64,000 bases of DNA from Septoria linicola (Eukaryota; Ascomycota; Dothideomycetes; Mycosphaerellales; Mycosphaerellaceae). Below are positions 23,068-32,064 of the stretch, one piece after another. The notes under the pieces were generated by a model that worked only from the letters and a program-made list of their open reading frames with translations, had not been told where the DNA came from and did no database searches. Positions within the stretch are counted from its first letter, which is position 1. Each line of letters opens with the position of its first letter. The translations under genes were made by a program, and so were the position numbers. The stretch lies in NCBI GenBank assembly GCA_024114885.1, contig CP099425.1, positions 2,294,001 through 2,358,000 of the forward strand, given 5' to 3'.

Positions 23068-23954
23068 TCATTTCCAAGGTTGACCCATCTGCGCGTCCCT
23101 GGACATCTGAGCGTCTCGTTCGGCCATGGACTGTTTATGCGCCTTGATGATCCTCTGCGTGCCGCGATCGTACTCTGCTTGCTTCTCTTCTTTCTCGCGC
23201 TGGTTCTGTGCGTCTGTGTTCTGCTGCTGCTGCTGCTGTTGTTGTTGCTGTTGTTGCGGCATGGATGAGTCTGTCTCGTCGTGTATCGCTATTGCCTGCT
23301 GGGCCATGTGGCCCTCTTGTATCTGCTGATCCCCCTGCACTGCCGGTCCTGGAAACTGCATCTGTGGTTGCATGCTCATTGCCTGGCCCTGCATCTGCAT
23401 TTGCATGTTTGCATCGTCCCTCTCTCGCGCCTGTCTCCAACGTTCTCTTTGTTCCTGGTCCCTACGGGCCACCCTCTCCTGCCTCATCTGTTCTTGCCTC
23501 TTCTGCTGCTGCATGAACATTTCCCTGTGTGCATCACTATCGGCTCCTCCTTGAATCGCAAGTCCTGTGTATGGTGGGCCTGTAGCGCTGAGGCTGGCTA
23601 TGGCGGCGTTCCAGGCTCCGGGGCCAAAGCGTTTGGTTGCTGTTAGAGTGATAGAGTCTGCTACGATGTGGTCTATCAATTAGAATGTCAGTCAGTTGGA
23701 AGAGTGGCTTTGAAGGATGTAAAATGTGAGAAGGATGTGTACCTCGGAGACGGGTTGCTGTAACCCATGTGGTGAGGAGATTGCTGAGGAGGATCTGTTG
23801 GTCAGTTGGGAAGATTGGCTGTGGTGGGAAGAGAGGTGCTGCTGGACTGAAAGGCGGTGCGAAGAGGTCTCCCTGCTGTGAGAACGACGGAGGGAAGGAC
23901 TATGAGTGTCAGTAAGCTGTCGTGGGAATGTCTGCTAGAAGGATAGTTTACCAT
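23068..23954 (-). CDS. Glutamine-rich coiled-coil hypothetical protein
   Basis: Not a recognised family. Exons are ATG alone at 23954-23952, 23899-23743 and 23672-23068; all phases close to give 254 aa. It begins MSFPPSFSQQGDLFAPPF, a Pro/Phe-rich stretch, then an ordered-looking segment (QQILLSNLLTTWVTATRL, HIVADSITLTATKRFGPG). A long charged helix rich in RQE follows (QQQKRQEQMRQERVARRDQE), then Met/Gln-rich repeats, a run of 12 Gln and a charged C-terminus. Such composition is common in nuclear or transcription-related proteins, but no function can be assigned. As in SOF1, the first coding exon is only the start codon. Convincing frames across two introns argue that it is a real gene. Confidence 0.72.
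23221..23256. repeat. CTG/TTG trinucleotide repeat encoding 12 Gln
   Basis: Six perfect CTG units then mixed TTG/CTG; on the coding minus strand CAA/CAG codons. The uninterrupted CAG part is likely length-polymorphic. Confidence 0.95.
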
Positions 23955-24323
23955 CTTGTGCTAATGCTCCACGCTACCTAAAGAGCGAAAGAGAGAGAGG
24001 TGATACAGGTTAATATGTACAGAAAGGAATGTGAAGTTTGCTCTTCATCGGTTCAATTCGTCTACTGTATGCCAGAAGAGTCCAACGTCGGTTGCTCGCC
24101 CTGAGTTGATCTTATGCCAATTATCATCGAAGCTCTTCTTGTGTGCCTTTGTGCTTCTATTCGAGAGGAGAGCCATCTACCGCCTTCCGCATGTCGTACC
24201 ATCACTGAGCTTGTCAATCTTCGGTGCTTGTTTGAGAAAGGCGTGATGCAGTGGAGTACGATTGCGACCAATAGCTGACTCGAGGATCTGAAGTGCCCGT
24301 CTTTCGGAAAAGGATTCAATGCA
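23955..24323. other. Intergenic
   Basis: 369 bp: promoter of the Q-rich gene and 3' flank of the BTB gene. Nothing else seen. Confidence 0.5.
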
Positions 24324-25151
24324 TCATTGATTCATATGTTCTCCCTGAGGGCTAGACTCGTGCCCAGTGGGATACGCAAGCCTGAGAACTGCCCTGGAAA
24401 ATGCTTCATTGTTGTAGAGGTCAAACCACGCATTCTCGTCGGCCAAAGTTTCTTGCATATGCGCGGCCGAGGCGGCGACGATGGCGCTACGCATCGACAG
24501 AAAATTGGTCCTACCGAAGACTTGCGCACCAAGGTCAGCAAGAAGTGCAGGGACGTTCAACGACTTGACTATGTCGTTGAACTTCTGCTCAGCTTCTCTG
24601 ACGAGTTCTGGCAGACCGAACTGTATTTGGTCAACTTACTGGGAATCGTGAACTGCATATCGCGGACGTACCATCATTGCGGCATCCCGCAGGGTCACCA
24701 GATTCACCAGTGATGTGTGCGCAACATCGTAGTTCTGACTAGTACCGATCGTGATGTAGTCCAGCGGCAGACGATAGATGTGTCTCAAGATCGCGTGCGT
24801 AATCAGCGCATTGTGAGCGACAACGAAATACACCATTCCAGTGACAGATGACCGAATCAGGGCTCTACGGAAAAAAGGAGAACGCTCGCCGAGGGTCAAC
24901 TTGTGGGCACGAAAAGACCCATCCGGGGTCTCGATGGTGACATCGGCGCCGTGTCCAATCTCATGTAGCCTGTATAGTGATCAGTCATGTACTTGGCGTG
25001 TCATGCCCGATCTTCGCACTCGACCGAAAGGTTGATCGCTGCATCTGCAGCTATCTGCAAGCTTTCCCGACTTTTTTTTGCCTCGATGGCCGTTCCTGTC
25101 GTTATTCGATGAGAGTTGCGAAGCGCTGCGCTTCCTAGGAGGTTGCGCCAT
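24324..25151 (-). CDS. BTB/POZ domain protein
   Basis: Probably a substrate adaptor of a CUL3-type ligase or a dimerising scaffold. Exon 2 (24969-24672) carries the BTB core: HGADVTIETPDGSFRAHK, then LGERSPFFRRAL. Exon 3 (24620-24324) continues with helices EAEQKFNDIVKSLNVPALLA, typical of the region after the fungal BTB. The intron between them (GTACGT...ACAG, 51 nt) is secure. Exon 1 starts MAQPPRKRSASQLSSNNDRN with a basic stretch. Its 3' end is uncertain: frame demands a phase-2 join, which points to a donor at 25071 (GTCGGG), not a strong consensus. With it the protein is 224 aa. It is the first of two BTB genes in the window. Confidence 0.75.
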
Positions 25152-25261
25152 GTTCTGATTCTGTCGTGTGGTGTGTGAGAGTGAGAGTGTTGGGTTTCTG
25201 GTCAACTTTGTATGCATAGAGTGATGATACTTCTGAAGTGAGCACCTCACATCAAGTGAGA

Positions 25262-26131
25262 TTACGTGGCACGCTTCTGCATGCGGGCCGCCACCTGATT
25301 CACTCCTTTATCATGATCCCCGCTACCTCTCTCCTCCTCATCTGCCACGAGTGGAACTGTGTCGTGTTGTTCTAGTCGTGTCTCTGCATTGATGTTTCGC
25401 GCCAGTACCCCTCCCGCGATAAGCAGCAGGAGCACGATGGCCTGGGGGATGACTTGCAGAACAACACGATACACAAGCTTGCCGTAGTTCTGGTTGATGT
25501 CTGCGTTGTCGTCGAATGCTGTGACAAGCTCGTACACATATCGCAGTCCGAGAAATGGTAGAGCGAGGAGAACAGACCAGATTAGCGGGAGGCAGCTATC
25601 CTTGGAATGATGCCACCAGAGACCGACTGCCGCGACGCAGAGCGCGAGAAAGAGCACACTGAGCAGAAACGCGCCAGCCTGCAGCAATGTTCGAGTGTAT
25701 GGAGGCGCTCCGTCCATACCTTCCAGAACGTTTCCGCCAAGGATCAATCCGAAAGAGAATACCGCGATGAGGTGAAAGGCGTGGAGCAGCCACTGAGCAG
25801 TAGGAGCATTGGTGTCGATGTTCGCGACACGTGTGGTAGTGAACCATTCATGTAAGACGCCTGCTGTCCCGACGAAGAGTGGCGAGAGAGCTATCGAAGC
25901 CAGCGCAGGAGCGATGTATGTTGGTCCTTGAGTTCGTCCAACGGCCGCAATGATGCCCCATCCACCGAGCTGGAGGAGCACGAAGAGTGTGAGATAGATC
26001 CAGGCCGTCAAGCCACGCTTCCTGTGCTTGAAGAAGATGTATGCGATCGGAAAGAGAGTCAGGACATAAAATGCCAGGATGATGCAGGATGCGGTCCATA
26101 GAGCAGGCGTGCTCCAAGTTGTGCCAGCCAT
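25262..26131 (-). CDS. Seven-TM integral membrane protein, DUF7702-like
   Basis: Single-exon 289-aa protein with about seven hydrophobic helices: starting near LWTASCIILAFYVLTLFPIA, then IYLTLFVLLQLGGWGIIAA, IALSPLFVGTAGVLHEW, LHAFHLIAVFSFGLILGG, a long helix pair around residues 150-195, and VLQVIPQAIVLLLLIAGGVL. RYVYELVTAFD between TM6 and TM7 is typical of a large fungal-specific membrane family. The cytosolic tail is acidic then basic. The receptor-like topology is suggestive, but there is no ligand or G-protein evidence. It is divergent from DIM1. Confidence 0.75.
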   Translation of the reverse strand: MAGTTWSTPALWTASCIILAFYVLTLFPIAYIFFKHRKRGLTAWIYLTLFVLLQLGGWGIIAAVGRTQGPTYIAPALASIALSPLFVGTAGVLHEWFTTTRVANIDTNAPTAQWLLHAFHLIAVFSFGLILGGNVLEGMDGAPPYTRTLLQAGAFLLSVLFLALCVAAVGLWWHHSKDSCLPLIWSVLLALPFLGLRYVYELVTAFDDNADINQNYGKLVYRVVLQVIPQAIVLLLLIAGGVLARNINAETRLEQHDTVPLVADEEERGSGDHDKGVNQVAARMQKRAT

Positions 26132-26740
26132 GATATCTAGTCAGTAGAACTCAACGAACGTGTATGCAAGGAGGAGTGCTGTCGCTGGTGAAGAAGACGC
26201 TGAAGAGATCATGTAAGCACTGAGGTTACGAGAATGGAGATACTCATCCCTGACAATGACGCCTCAAGTGAATGTCGAAGTGGATGCCTATGAGGAGCAT
26301 TGTCGTTCTGCAGCAAATCAATGGTCATCAGATCTGACCACAGCCCTGCTAGTCTGAGCAGCGGCCTTTCGATGTGTTTCCAAAATCATCTCGGTTCAAC
26401 TACGCGTTGTGGAGGTGGCATCGTGAGGCTGTGCTGATGTGGTCATGGTCCACTGGCCATAGTCTGCATGTCTTCAATGTCACGGCTCCGGGATGAGAGC
26501 ATGATTGCGGCCTTTGCAGGACACTTCCATGCGCACAAAAGTCCGTTAATGTTATGAAAAGGAAAAGATGGTGGACGTGTCGTGAGAATGGCTCCTGGTT
26601 GTCGCGTAATAGAGTTTCGGTAGGCGGCAAGATTTAGGGCCAGGGTTCAGGGTCTTCCTCTATCTTATCGGCGGTGAAATTGTTCGCTTTCTCCAGCTTC
26701 AACTTTGAGCAGCCCACCAACCTCGATCAAAACTGAAAAC
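26132..26740. promoter_or_regulatory. Divergent promoter region DUF7702-like/DIM1
   Basis: 609 bp without a supported gene, holding promoters for both flanking genes. Confidence 0.45.
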
Positions 26741-27895
26741 ATGCCCAAAATGGCGCGTAAAGGCAGTGCCAATGGCATCTCAAAATCCGATCCATATGCA
26801 GGCGCCACTGCCCGCAAAGCAAAATCGACAGCAGCGGCAAACAACATCTTCAAAATGAACACAGATCTCGGACAGCACATCCTCAAAAATCCCGGTGTAG
26901 CACAGAAGATTGTCGACAAGGCCGATGTGAAGCAGTCTGATATCGTTCTTGAAGTTGGTCCAGGAACGGGAAATCTGACGACGCGCATTCTCGAGAGGGC
27001 GAAGAGAGTCATCGCAGTGGAACAGGATCCTCGTATGGCGGCAGAATTGACGAAACGATTTCAAGGGACGCCCGCAGCGAAGAAACTGGAACTGATCCTT
27101 GGAGATGTGATCAAAATGGAACAGCTGCCATACTTCGACGTCTGCATATCGAACACGCCCTATCAGATTTCTTCACCGCTCACATTCAAGCTCCTGGCCA
27201 CGAGTCCGAGCCCGAGAAGTTGCGTGCTCATGTTTCAGCGAGAATTCGCGATGCGATTGTTTGCGAAGCCAGGAGACAAGCTGTACAGTAGGCTGTCGTT
27301 GAACTGTCAAATGTGGGCGAAAGTGGATCATGTCATGAAGGTCGGAAAAGGCAACTTCAACCCGCCCCCGCAGGTCGAGTCCGATGTCGTGAGAATATCC
27401 CCGAAGAACCCTCGGCCGCAGGTCAGCTATGATGAGTGGGACGGCTTGCTGCGCATATGCTTCGTGAGGAAGAACAAAGTGCTGAGGAGTGAATTCTTGG
27501 GAACGACGAGTGTTATGGACATGCTCACCTCCAATTACCGAACATTCTGCTCGCAGAATGGGATTGAGCTGGACGATGGGCCATTAGATGGCACTGAAGA
27601 GATGGATGTTGACGCTGGTGCCGAGCAAGATGGAGAGATGGACGGCCTGATGGACGTGGATGACGAGGACGATGTGCCGGATTTCTTCAAGGAAGAGATG
27701 GACAGAAGAGCCAAGAAGACTGCAGACAACCCGAACAGGAAGAAGAAGGGCAAAGTCGCTGAGCTGGTGCGCAGCAAGGTCAAGAAAGTGCTGGAGGATA
27801 ACGATCTTGCAGACAAGCGTGCCCGAATGTGTGACGAGGGCGACTTCTTGAAGCTGCTGTACGGCTTTAACAGCGAGAACATCCATTTCGCTTGA
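26741..27895 (+). CDS. DIM1: 18S rRNA (adenine-N6,N6)-dimethyltransferase DIM1
   Basis: Dimethylates the two adjacent adenosines at the 3' end of 18S rRNA and is needed for pre-rRNA processing in the nucleolus. Intronless, 384 aa. The ATG at 26741 (after AAAC) is chosen because the longer frame has only non-ATG codons upstream. The SAM-binding motif I is VLEVGPGTGNLT (residues 69-80), acidic ribose-binding VIAVEQD follows, and the catalytic motif IV is NTPYQISSPL (138-147), where most relatives have NIPYQ. FQREFAMRL and NFNPPPQVESDVV are family blocks. An acidic insert (DVDDEDDVPDFFKEEMD) and a lysine-rich stretch precede the conserved C-terminus DFLKLLYGFNSENIHF. Confidence 0.96.
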   Translation: MPKMARKGSANGISKSDPYAGATARKAKSTAAANNIFKMNTDLGQHILKNPGVAQKIVDKADVKQSDIVLEVGPGTGNLTTRILERAKRVIAVEQDPRMAAELTKRFQGTPAAKKLELILGDVIKMEQLPYFDVCISNTPYQISSPLTFKLLATSPSPRSCVLMFQREFAMRLFAKPGDKLYSRLSLNCQMWAKVDHVMKVGKGNFNPPPQVESDVVRISPKNPRPQVSYDEWDGLLRICFVRKNKVLRSEFLGTTSVMDMLTSNYRTFCSQNGIELDDGPLDGTEEMDVDAGAEQDGEMDGLMDVDDEDDVPDFFKEEMDRRAKKTADNPNRKKKGKVAELVRSKVKKVLEDNDLADKRARMCDEGDFLKLLYGFNSENIHFA

Positions 27896-28165
27896 GCATG
27901 CTCTAGGCTCCGCTTACAGATCTGCGAAGACTACTTGAGCGGGGAAAGCCTTATGATACCCATCAACACTTAGTGTGTCGCGAAGCCCTGAGCACCTCAT
28001 CCTTCCTCGGGTCTCACAGACGCAATGTCAGGTTGAGGCAGTGGATACAGAAGTCTCTCACTCTAGATTCAGGCTCATAGTCCCAGCTTCGTGCCTCTCG
28101 GCCCACCACTTTCAGCCTCCTGGTCCTGGCTATGACTGTCATGGGAGACATCGTCATTCTTTGCG

Positions 28166-28479
28166 TCAGGGACTCAGCTCCAGAATAGGGCGATGCTCAA
28201 ACCTATGCTGCGATGTATTTGACTCTGGCAAAACGTGCATCTGGTAACTCTCATAAGTTCGAATGTCATTGAGCAGAACTGGTCGATGAGTGTCCGAAAA
28301 ACGAGGCAGCAGATCGGTGGTAGCCGATGAAATCTTCAGGCCTAAGCACGGTGTCAGTCTGTTATATCACCGAGGCTCCTAGACAGCATACAATGCTTGA
28401 CAGTGAGCCAGATAGCAGCCAAGCCTATGACGGTTGCTATGATGCCAAAGGCGATTTGCGTAGCAGTATCTTCCTGCAT
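28166..28479 (-). CDS. Small single-TM protein, paralogue 1 of 3
   Basis: Unrecognised family. Exons are 28479-28392 and 28341-28166, with a 50-nt intron (GTATGC...CTTAG) interrupting after the TM segment in phase 1; 87 aa. The N-terminus is short and acidic (MQEDTATQIAFG), followed by one hydrophobic helix (FGIIATVIGLAAIWLTV). A soluble tail contains LLPRF and IRTYESYQMH. Both exons match paralogue 2 at 30299-30623, including intron position and phase, which is the main evidence that it is real. Lys/His just after the helix suggests the tail is cytosolic, with the short N-terminus outside or luminal (inference). Confidence 0.7.
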
Positions 28480-30298
28480 GTCGAGCGATGGGCTGAATTC
28501 GCGTATGTGCTACGCCTTGCCAATGGGTATTGTTGCGGCTCACCCGCAGGGTCCTGGAGGCTTGACGATGTGAACCATTCGTTGCTATGTCTGCACCCGC
28601 TAGGAATCGAAAGCACTTGAGATTGGAGTATCACAATTGTATGCTTGCATCAAAGTTGGTCACAGCGATTGATGTATGATCCGGCTTGCCTGCTAAAAGA
28701 GCTAGTACACAAACAGTTTTGGTGCACGTATGCCACGAGCTTGGCCCAGGATGCTCATCCTTTTCTTGTGCCGACACCCTTTTGATTCGCTGGTCGTGCT
28801 AATCCTAGAAGTACGCATTGTGCATGCAAACGGACTCCCTGCGGACGACTTGCATGCAGACAAATGGCATGTAAAAGGTGCATTCTGACGAGGTGCATAT
28901 TTCCTTCGCCATCAGCTTGCAAGGTCACGGTACAGGGGCGTGCTTATAGAAGGCGTGGGGAGGAAGAGGTCGGACGCTTCTGCAGGCTTGTGCCACACTT
29001 TTGGATTTGCCGTCATGCACCTAGCTTTGGTGAGGCTCACGTTCTGCAATGCTAGAGTGCAAGCTGCGAGCTGACTGCAAAAGGTGCTGCTGCAGTTGCC
29101 CTTTGCTAAGATGCAGACCCGGCCTCGTGATTGGCCTGATGGCACGTTCGGAGTTGTATGGAGGCACATAGACGGCATGAACTCTCTCTCTTCGAAGTAT
29201 CTGCATGAAGACCACTTCGCCCATTCTTGCTAGCGTCGGAGCATACACCAAGGGAATGGCGCCTCCAAGCCGTCGGGCTTGATGCCCCATAACGCTTCCA
29301 CTGCTTCATCGCAACCGATGTCACCTGCGCATCTGGGGAGGTCCTGAGGCCTAGCATGCTCATGGCTGGCTCATAGTGAGACTACCATCAGCAAGCTCTA
29401 CACAATCCGCTTCGAGTGACAGCTTCCATGCTACGAGAAACGTATTACAAGTCGCGGCATGTAAAATCGATATGGACGAGGTGGAATGACTACTGCATAG
29501 CGCAGATTTCCAGCTGCACGATGTCGACGACGAGAACATTGTGGTGACATTTACTAGCTCTCCAGTACAAGATCTACATCAAGAGCTGAGGTTTCTAGAA
29601 GTCTGTTGCAATGAGTTCACTTTGTCTTGGCCCTTCACCCCCGGGGCTGAAGGGCCAAGAATTTTTGATCACCACGATGTCAACTTAGCGCCATGCTCGA
29701 GCGGCCGCAACTTTCATTATGCAAGAAGCATGCGCGTAGCTTGTTGACGATATATGACCAGAGAGACGAGAAAGACAGCCTAGGCTGGGAGGGACGTGAC
29801 GTAGCTAGTAGAAGGGCGGAATAGATAGCGTCCATGTGGGATGCATCTGGCCAGACAAGATTGACGTGGTCTCCGGGTCAGTTACGCTGAAGTTCTTGGA
29901 GAGCAGCGTCAGGTTATGTAGGCTAAGATCAATGCTGTTGGGCAGAGATCGAAAATAAGTGGCATGTATATGGACGGGATGTGCTGACGAGTGACGATTG
30001 TCGGTCGTCGATCGGATGCATTAGGAGAACGAGAGTCCATGTTGGCCTTGAGAAACCCCCATTGTGACTGCTGAGCGGTAGTGATTGATAATGGAACAAT
30101 AAGACTACTGCTCCAGTGATCGACCTTCTGTCGACATATCTATGGGCTGGATTTGTCTATGTCTATCTTGCTTTGTAGCCTTGGCTGCGTTCATGCAATG
30201 GCATCACCCGACAGCTGCAGTTTCCATGTCTCTTCGTGCTAAATGTTGCGAGTTGACGTGGTTGACAGGACGTGGCGCTATTCAGTTTGCGGAATAGC
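28480..30298. other. Gene-poor stretch between small-TM paralogues 1 and 2
   Basis: 1.8 kb with only short random-looking ORFs on both strands. It contains the strong hairpin at 29625-29660. No transposase or reverse-transcriptase motif was seen. Confidence 0.45.
29625..29660. repeat. Perfect 13-bp inverted repeat with 10-nt GC-only loop
   Basis: Arms TCTTGGCCCTTCA and TGAAGGGCCAAGA flank CCCCCGGGGC, predicting a very stable hairpin. It lies in intergenic DNA, so it is not explained by protein coding. Confidence 0.9.
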
Positions 30299-30623
30299 TC
30301 AACTCGTTACAGTGTAGTCCCTTCCCGAGAGAGGATGATCAGCAGTATGCTGCGGTATCGTGTGCATTTGGTACATTTCGTAGGCTCGTATATGATTCAG
30401 GGCGTATGAACGAGGACGGCCTTCTTCGAACTGTGGCAGGATCGATCTGTGGGTGCCAGACCTTCCTCGAGTGAAAACTAATCGTTTCGTCAGATAGATG
30501 CTGTAATGATGGCCAATACAACATACATTGCTTCCAGTCCATGTTCGACAACCAGATGGTAGCGATGCCTATCACAGTCGCGATGACACCAAAGGCGACC
30601 TGGATTGCGTTCTCTTGTTGCAT
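30299..30623 (-). CDS. Small single-TM protein, paralogue 2 of 3
   Basis: Exons are 30623-30527 and 30477-30299, with a 49-nt intron (GTATGT...GATTAG) in phase 1; 91 aa. It begins MQQENAIQVAFGVIATVIGI, and the helix ends IWL. Exon 2 encodes a basic stretch, ILPQF, then IRAYEMYQMHTIPQ and ends RDYTVTS. Read without splicing, the frame runs through the intron and then diverges from paralogue 1; splicing restores the shared IR-YE-YQMH block. There is no signal peptide other than the TM helix. Function unknown. Confidence 0.72.
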
Positions 30624-30840
30624 TATGCTCTCAGTCGCGAACAGAGGTAGTAGAATGCTGTGATTGGATAGCTAGCAGGGACATGAGCGAGCTGTACATA
30701 GAGCTCGTTCGTTTATATAGAGCAGACCGATGGGTGGGCGAGCGAGCATGAGAAGATTCTGTCAGCCTCAGACTCAAACCTGAAAGACGCAACAATATCG
30801 GTATATTGCACTGGTGATGCTGTAGTCGTCTATCATCGTT

Positions 30841-31164
30841 TCATGCTTGCTCCAGCTCAGAGATGGCCGATCGACTACGTCGAATGCGAGGGAGCAACCT
30901 GTTCAGCATGCTGGCAGGATTGTCGCTGCTATGGGGGAGATGCTCTTCCGCATGGCGTGGTAGGACTGATAGGGTCGTTGGTGGTGAAGGTCGTGGGATG
31001 GCATCTGAGTTTCGAAGGTCAGAGTTATACGAGAAAGACAGCGAGGTATTGGACAAACGACGGTAGTGCCTGAGCGCTAGCCAGAGGGCAGCAAGACCGA
31101 TGGAAGTTGCTGCAATGCCGAAAGCAATTTGCGTTATCGTGTCTGCCTCGAGCCTCATTGCCAT
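30841..31164 (-). CDS. Small single-TM protein, paralogue 3 of 3
   Basis: The N-terminus MAMRLEADTITQIAFGIAAT and helix SIGLAALWLAL align closely with paralogues 1 and 2. The ORF is open throughout (107 aa). A 54-nt in-frame intron (GTTTGT...CTCAG, branch-like CTCTGAC, about 31007-30954 by frame) sits exactly where the other two are interrupted, also phase 1; splicing gives 89 aa, the same size as its paralogues. The tail then reads HAIPRPSPPTTL and ends SELEQA. The family block appears instead in another frame (RPYQSYHAM), so the tail may be frameshifted. Start could be Met1 or Met3. Confidence 0.62.
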   Translation of the reverse strand: MAMRLEADTITQIAFGIAATSIGLAALWLALRHYRRLSNTSLSFSYNSDLRNSDAIPRPSPPTTLSVLPRHAEEHLPHSSDNPASMLNRLLPRIRRSRSAISELEQA

Positions 31165-32064
31165 GAGTCTATGAGGACTGGGTGCACCGGAGGTGAAGGT
31201 CACGAACGCGGTGGAGTCGGTTACAACGCGGACACATCAGCGCTGCTGCCGCACATATGCATATAGCAAGATACACCATCACGTAGCAAATACTATGCCG
31301 AAAGTGTCTCGAAAAGCATTGCGGCATTCGATGCGGATGAAGGCTTACCGTAGCGCTGCTGATGGTGAGTTTGTTGGGAGAGAAGTTGATCCTGCGCACC
31401 TGATGTTGTATCGAAGTGAAGAACGATGCGATCATGAACAGCGCACTTATGTATATGTCCCAGCTGGGCCACTGGGACATTTGGCCATTTCATGCAGTGG
31501 CCCAGACTAGTCTATCCTGAACTCGAGCGTGATGTTCAGCTAGAATGGAGGACAAACGTAAGCTGGAGGAAATTCTCGCAAGCCGGGCTTCCAGAAGATA
31601 TGCTCTTGAGGTTACGGGGACGCGGCTCCAGTATCTGTGAACGCTGAGCTCGGGATCTCGTCGACACATCACGACATGCAGGTTGCTTCATGCAGTTGGC
31701 GGACCATGACGTCGGGACCAGACAGCACGCTGACTTAGCCAAGAGGACTTCTCAAGCGAGCAAGCCTCGGACTGCGATAAGGAGTCCTCACCTTGAAATG
31801 CAAACCAACCAATAAAGAGTCCACGAAGTACCGTGATCATTGGCACTATGGCGTAAGGTAATCATTGCCCAGCTACTGTCAACAGTCAACCATTATAGTT
31901 AGAAGCAGCTGCGTGAAGCACTGTAGACCTGCGCTCGAGCTGAGCTAGACAAGCCAAGAGTTGTTGCACTTCTCATCCTTCGTCCTGCTGCTGCTCGTGA
32001 CATTCCAGCAATCCTATCGAGCTTCCAGACTCGCCATCTACATGATCATCGTGAGTTCTGACCA
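31165..32064. other. Intergenic, no supported gene
   Basis: 900 bp between paralogue 3 and the 3' end of ATM1. ORFs are short and lack family features. Confidence 0.45.

Noticed and set aside
27896..32064. tRNA genes or CRISPR-like direct repeats in the gene-poor stretch
   Set aside because: No B-box-like sequence with matching acceptor stem and no regularly spaced repeats were found by eye.
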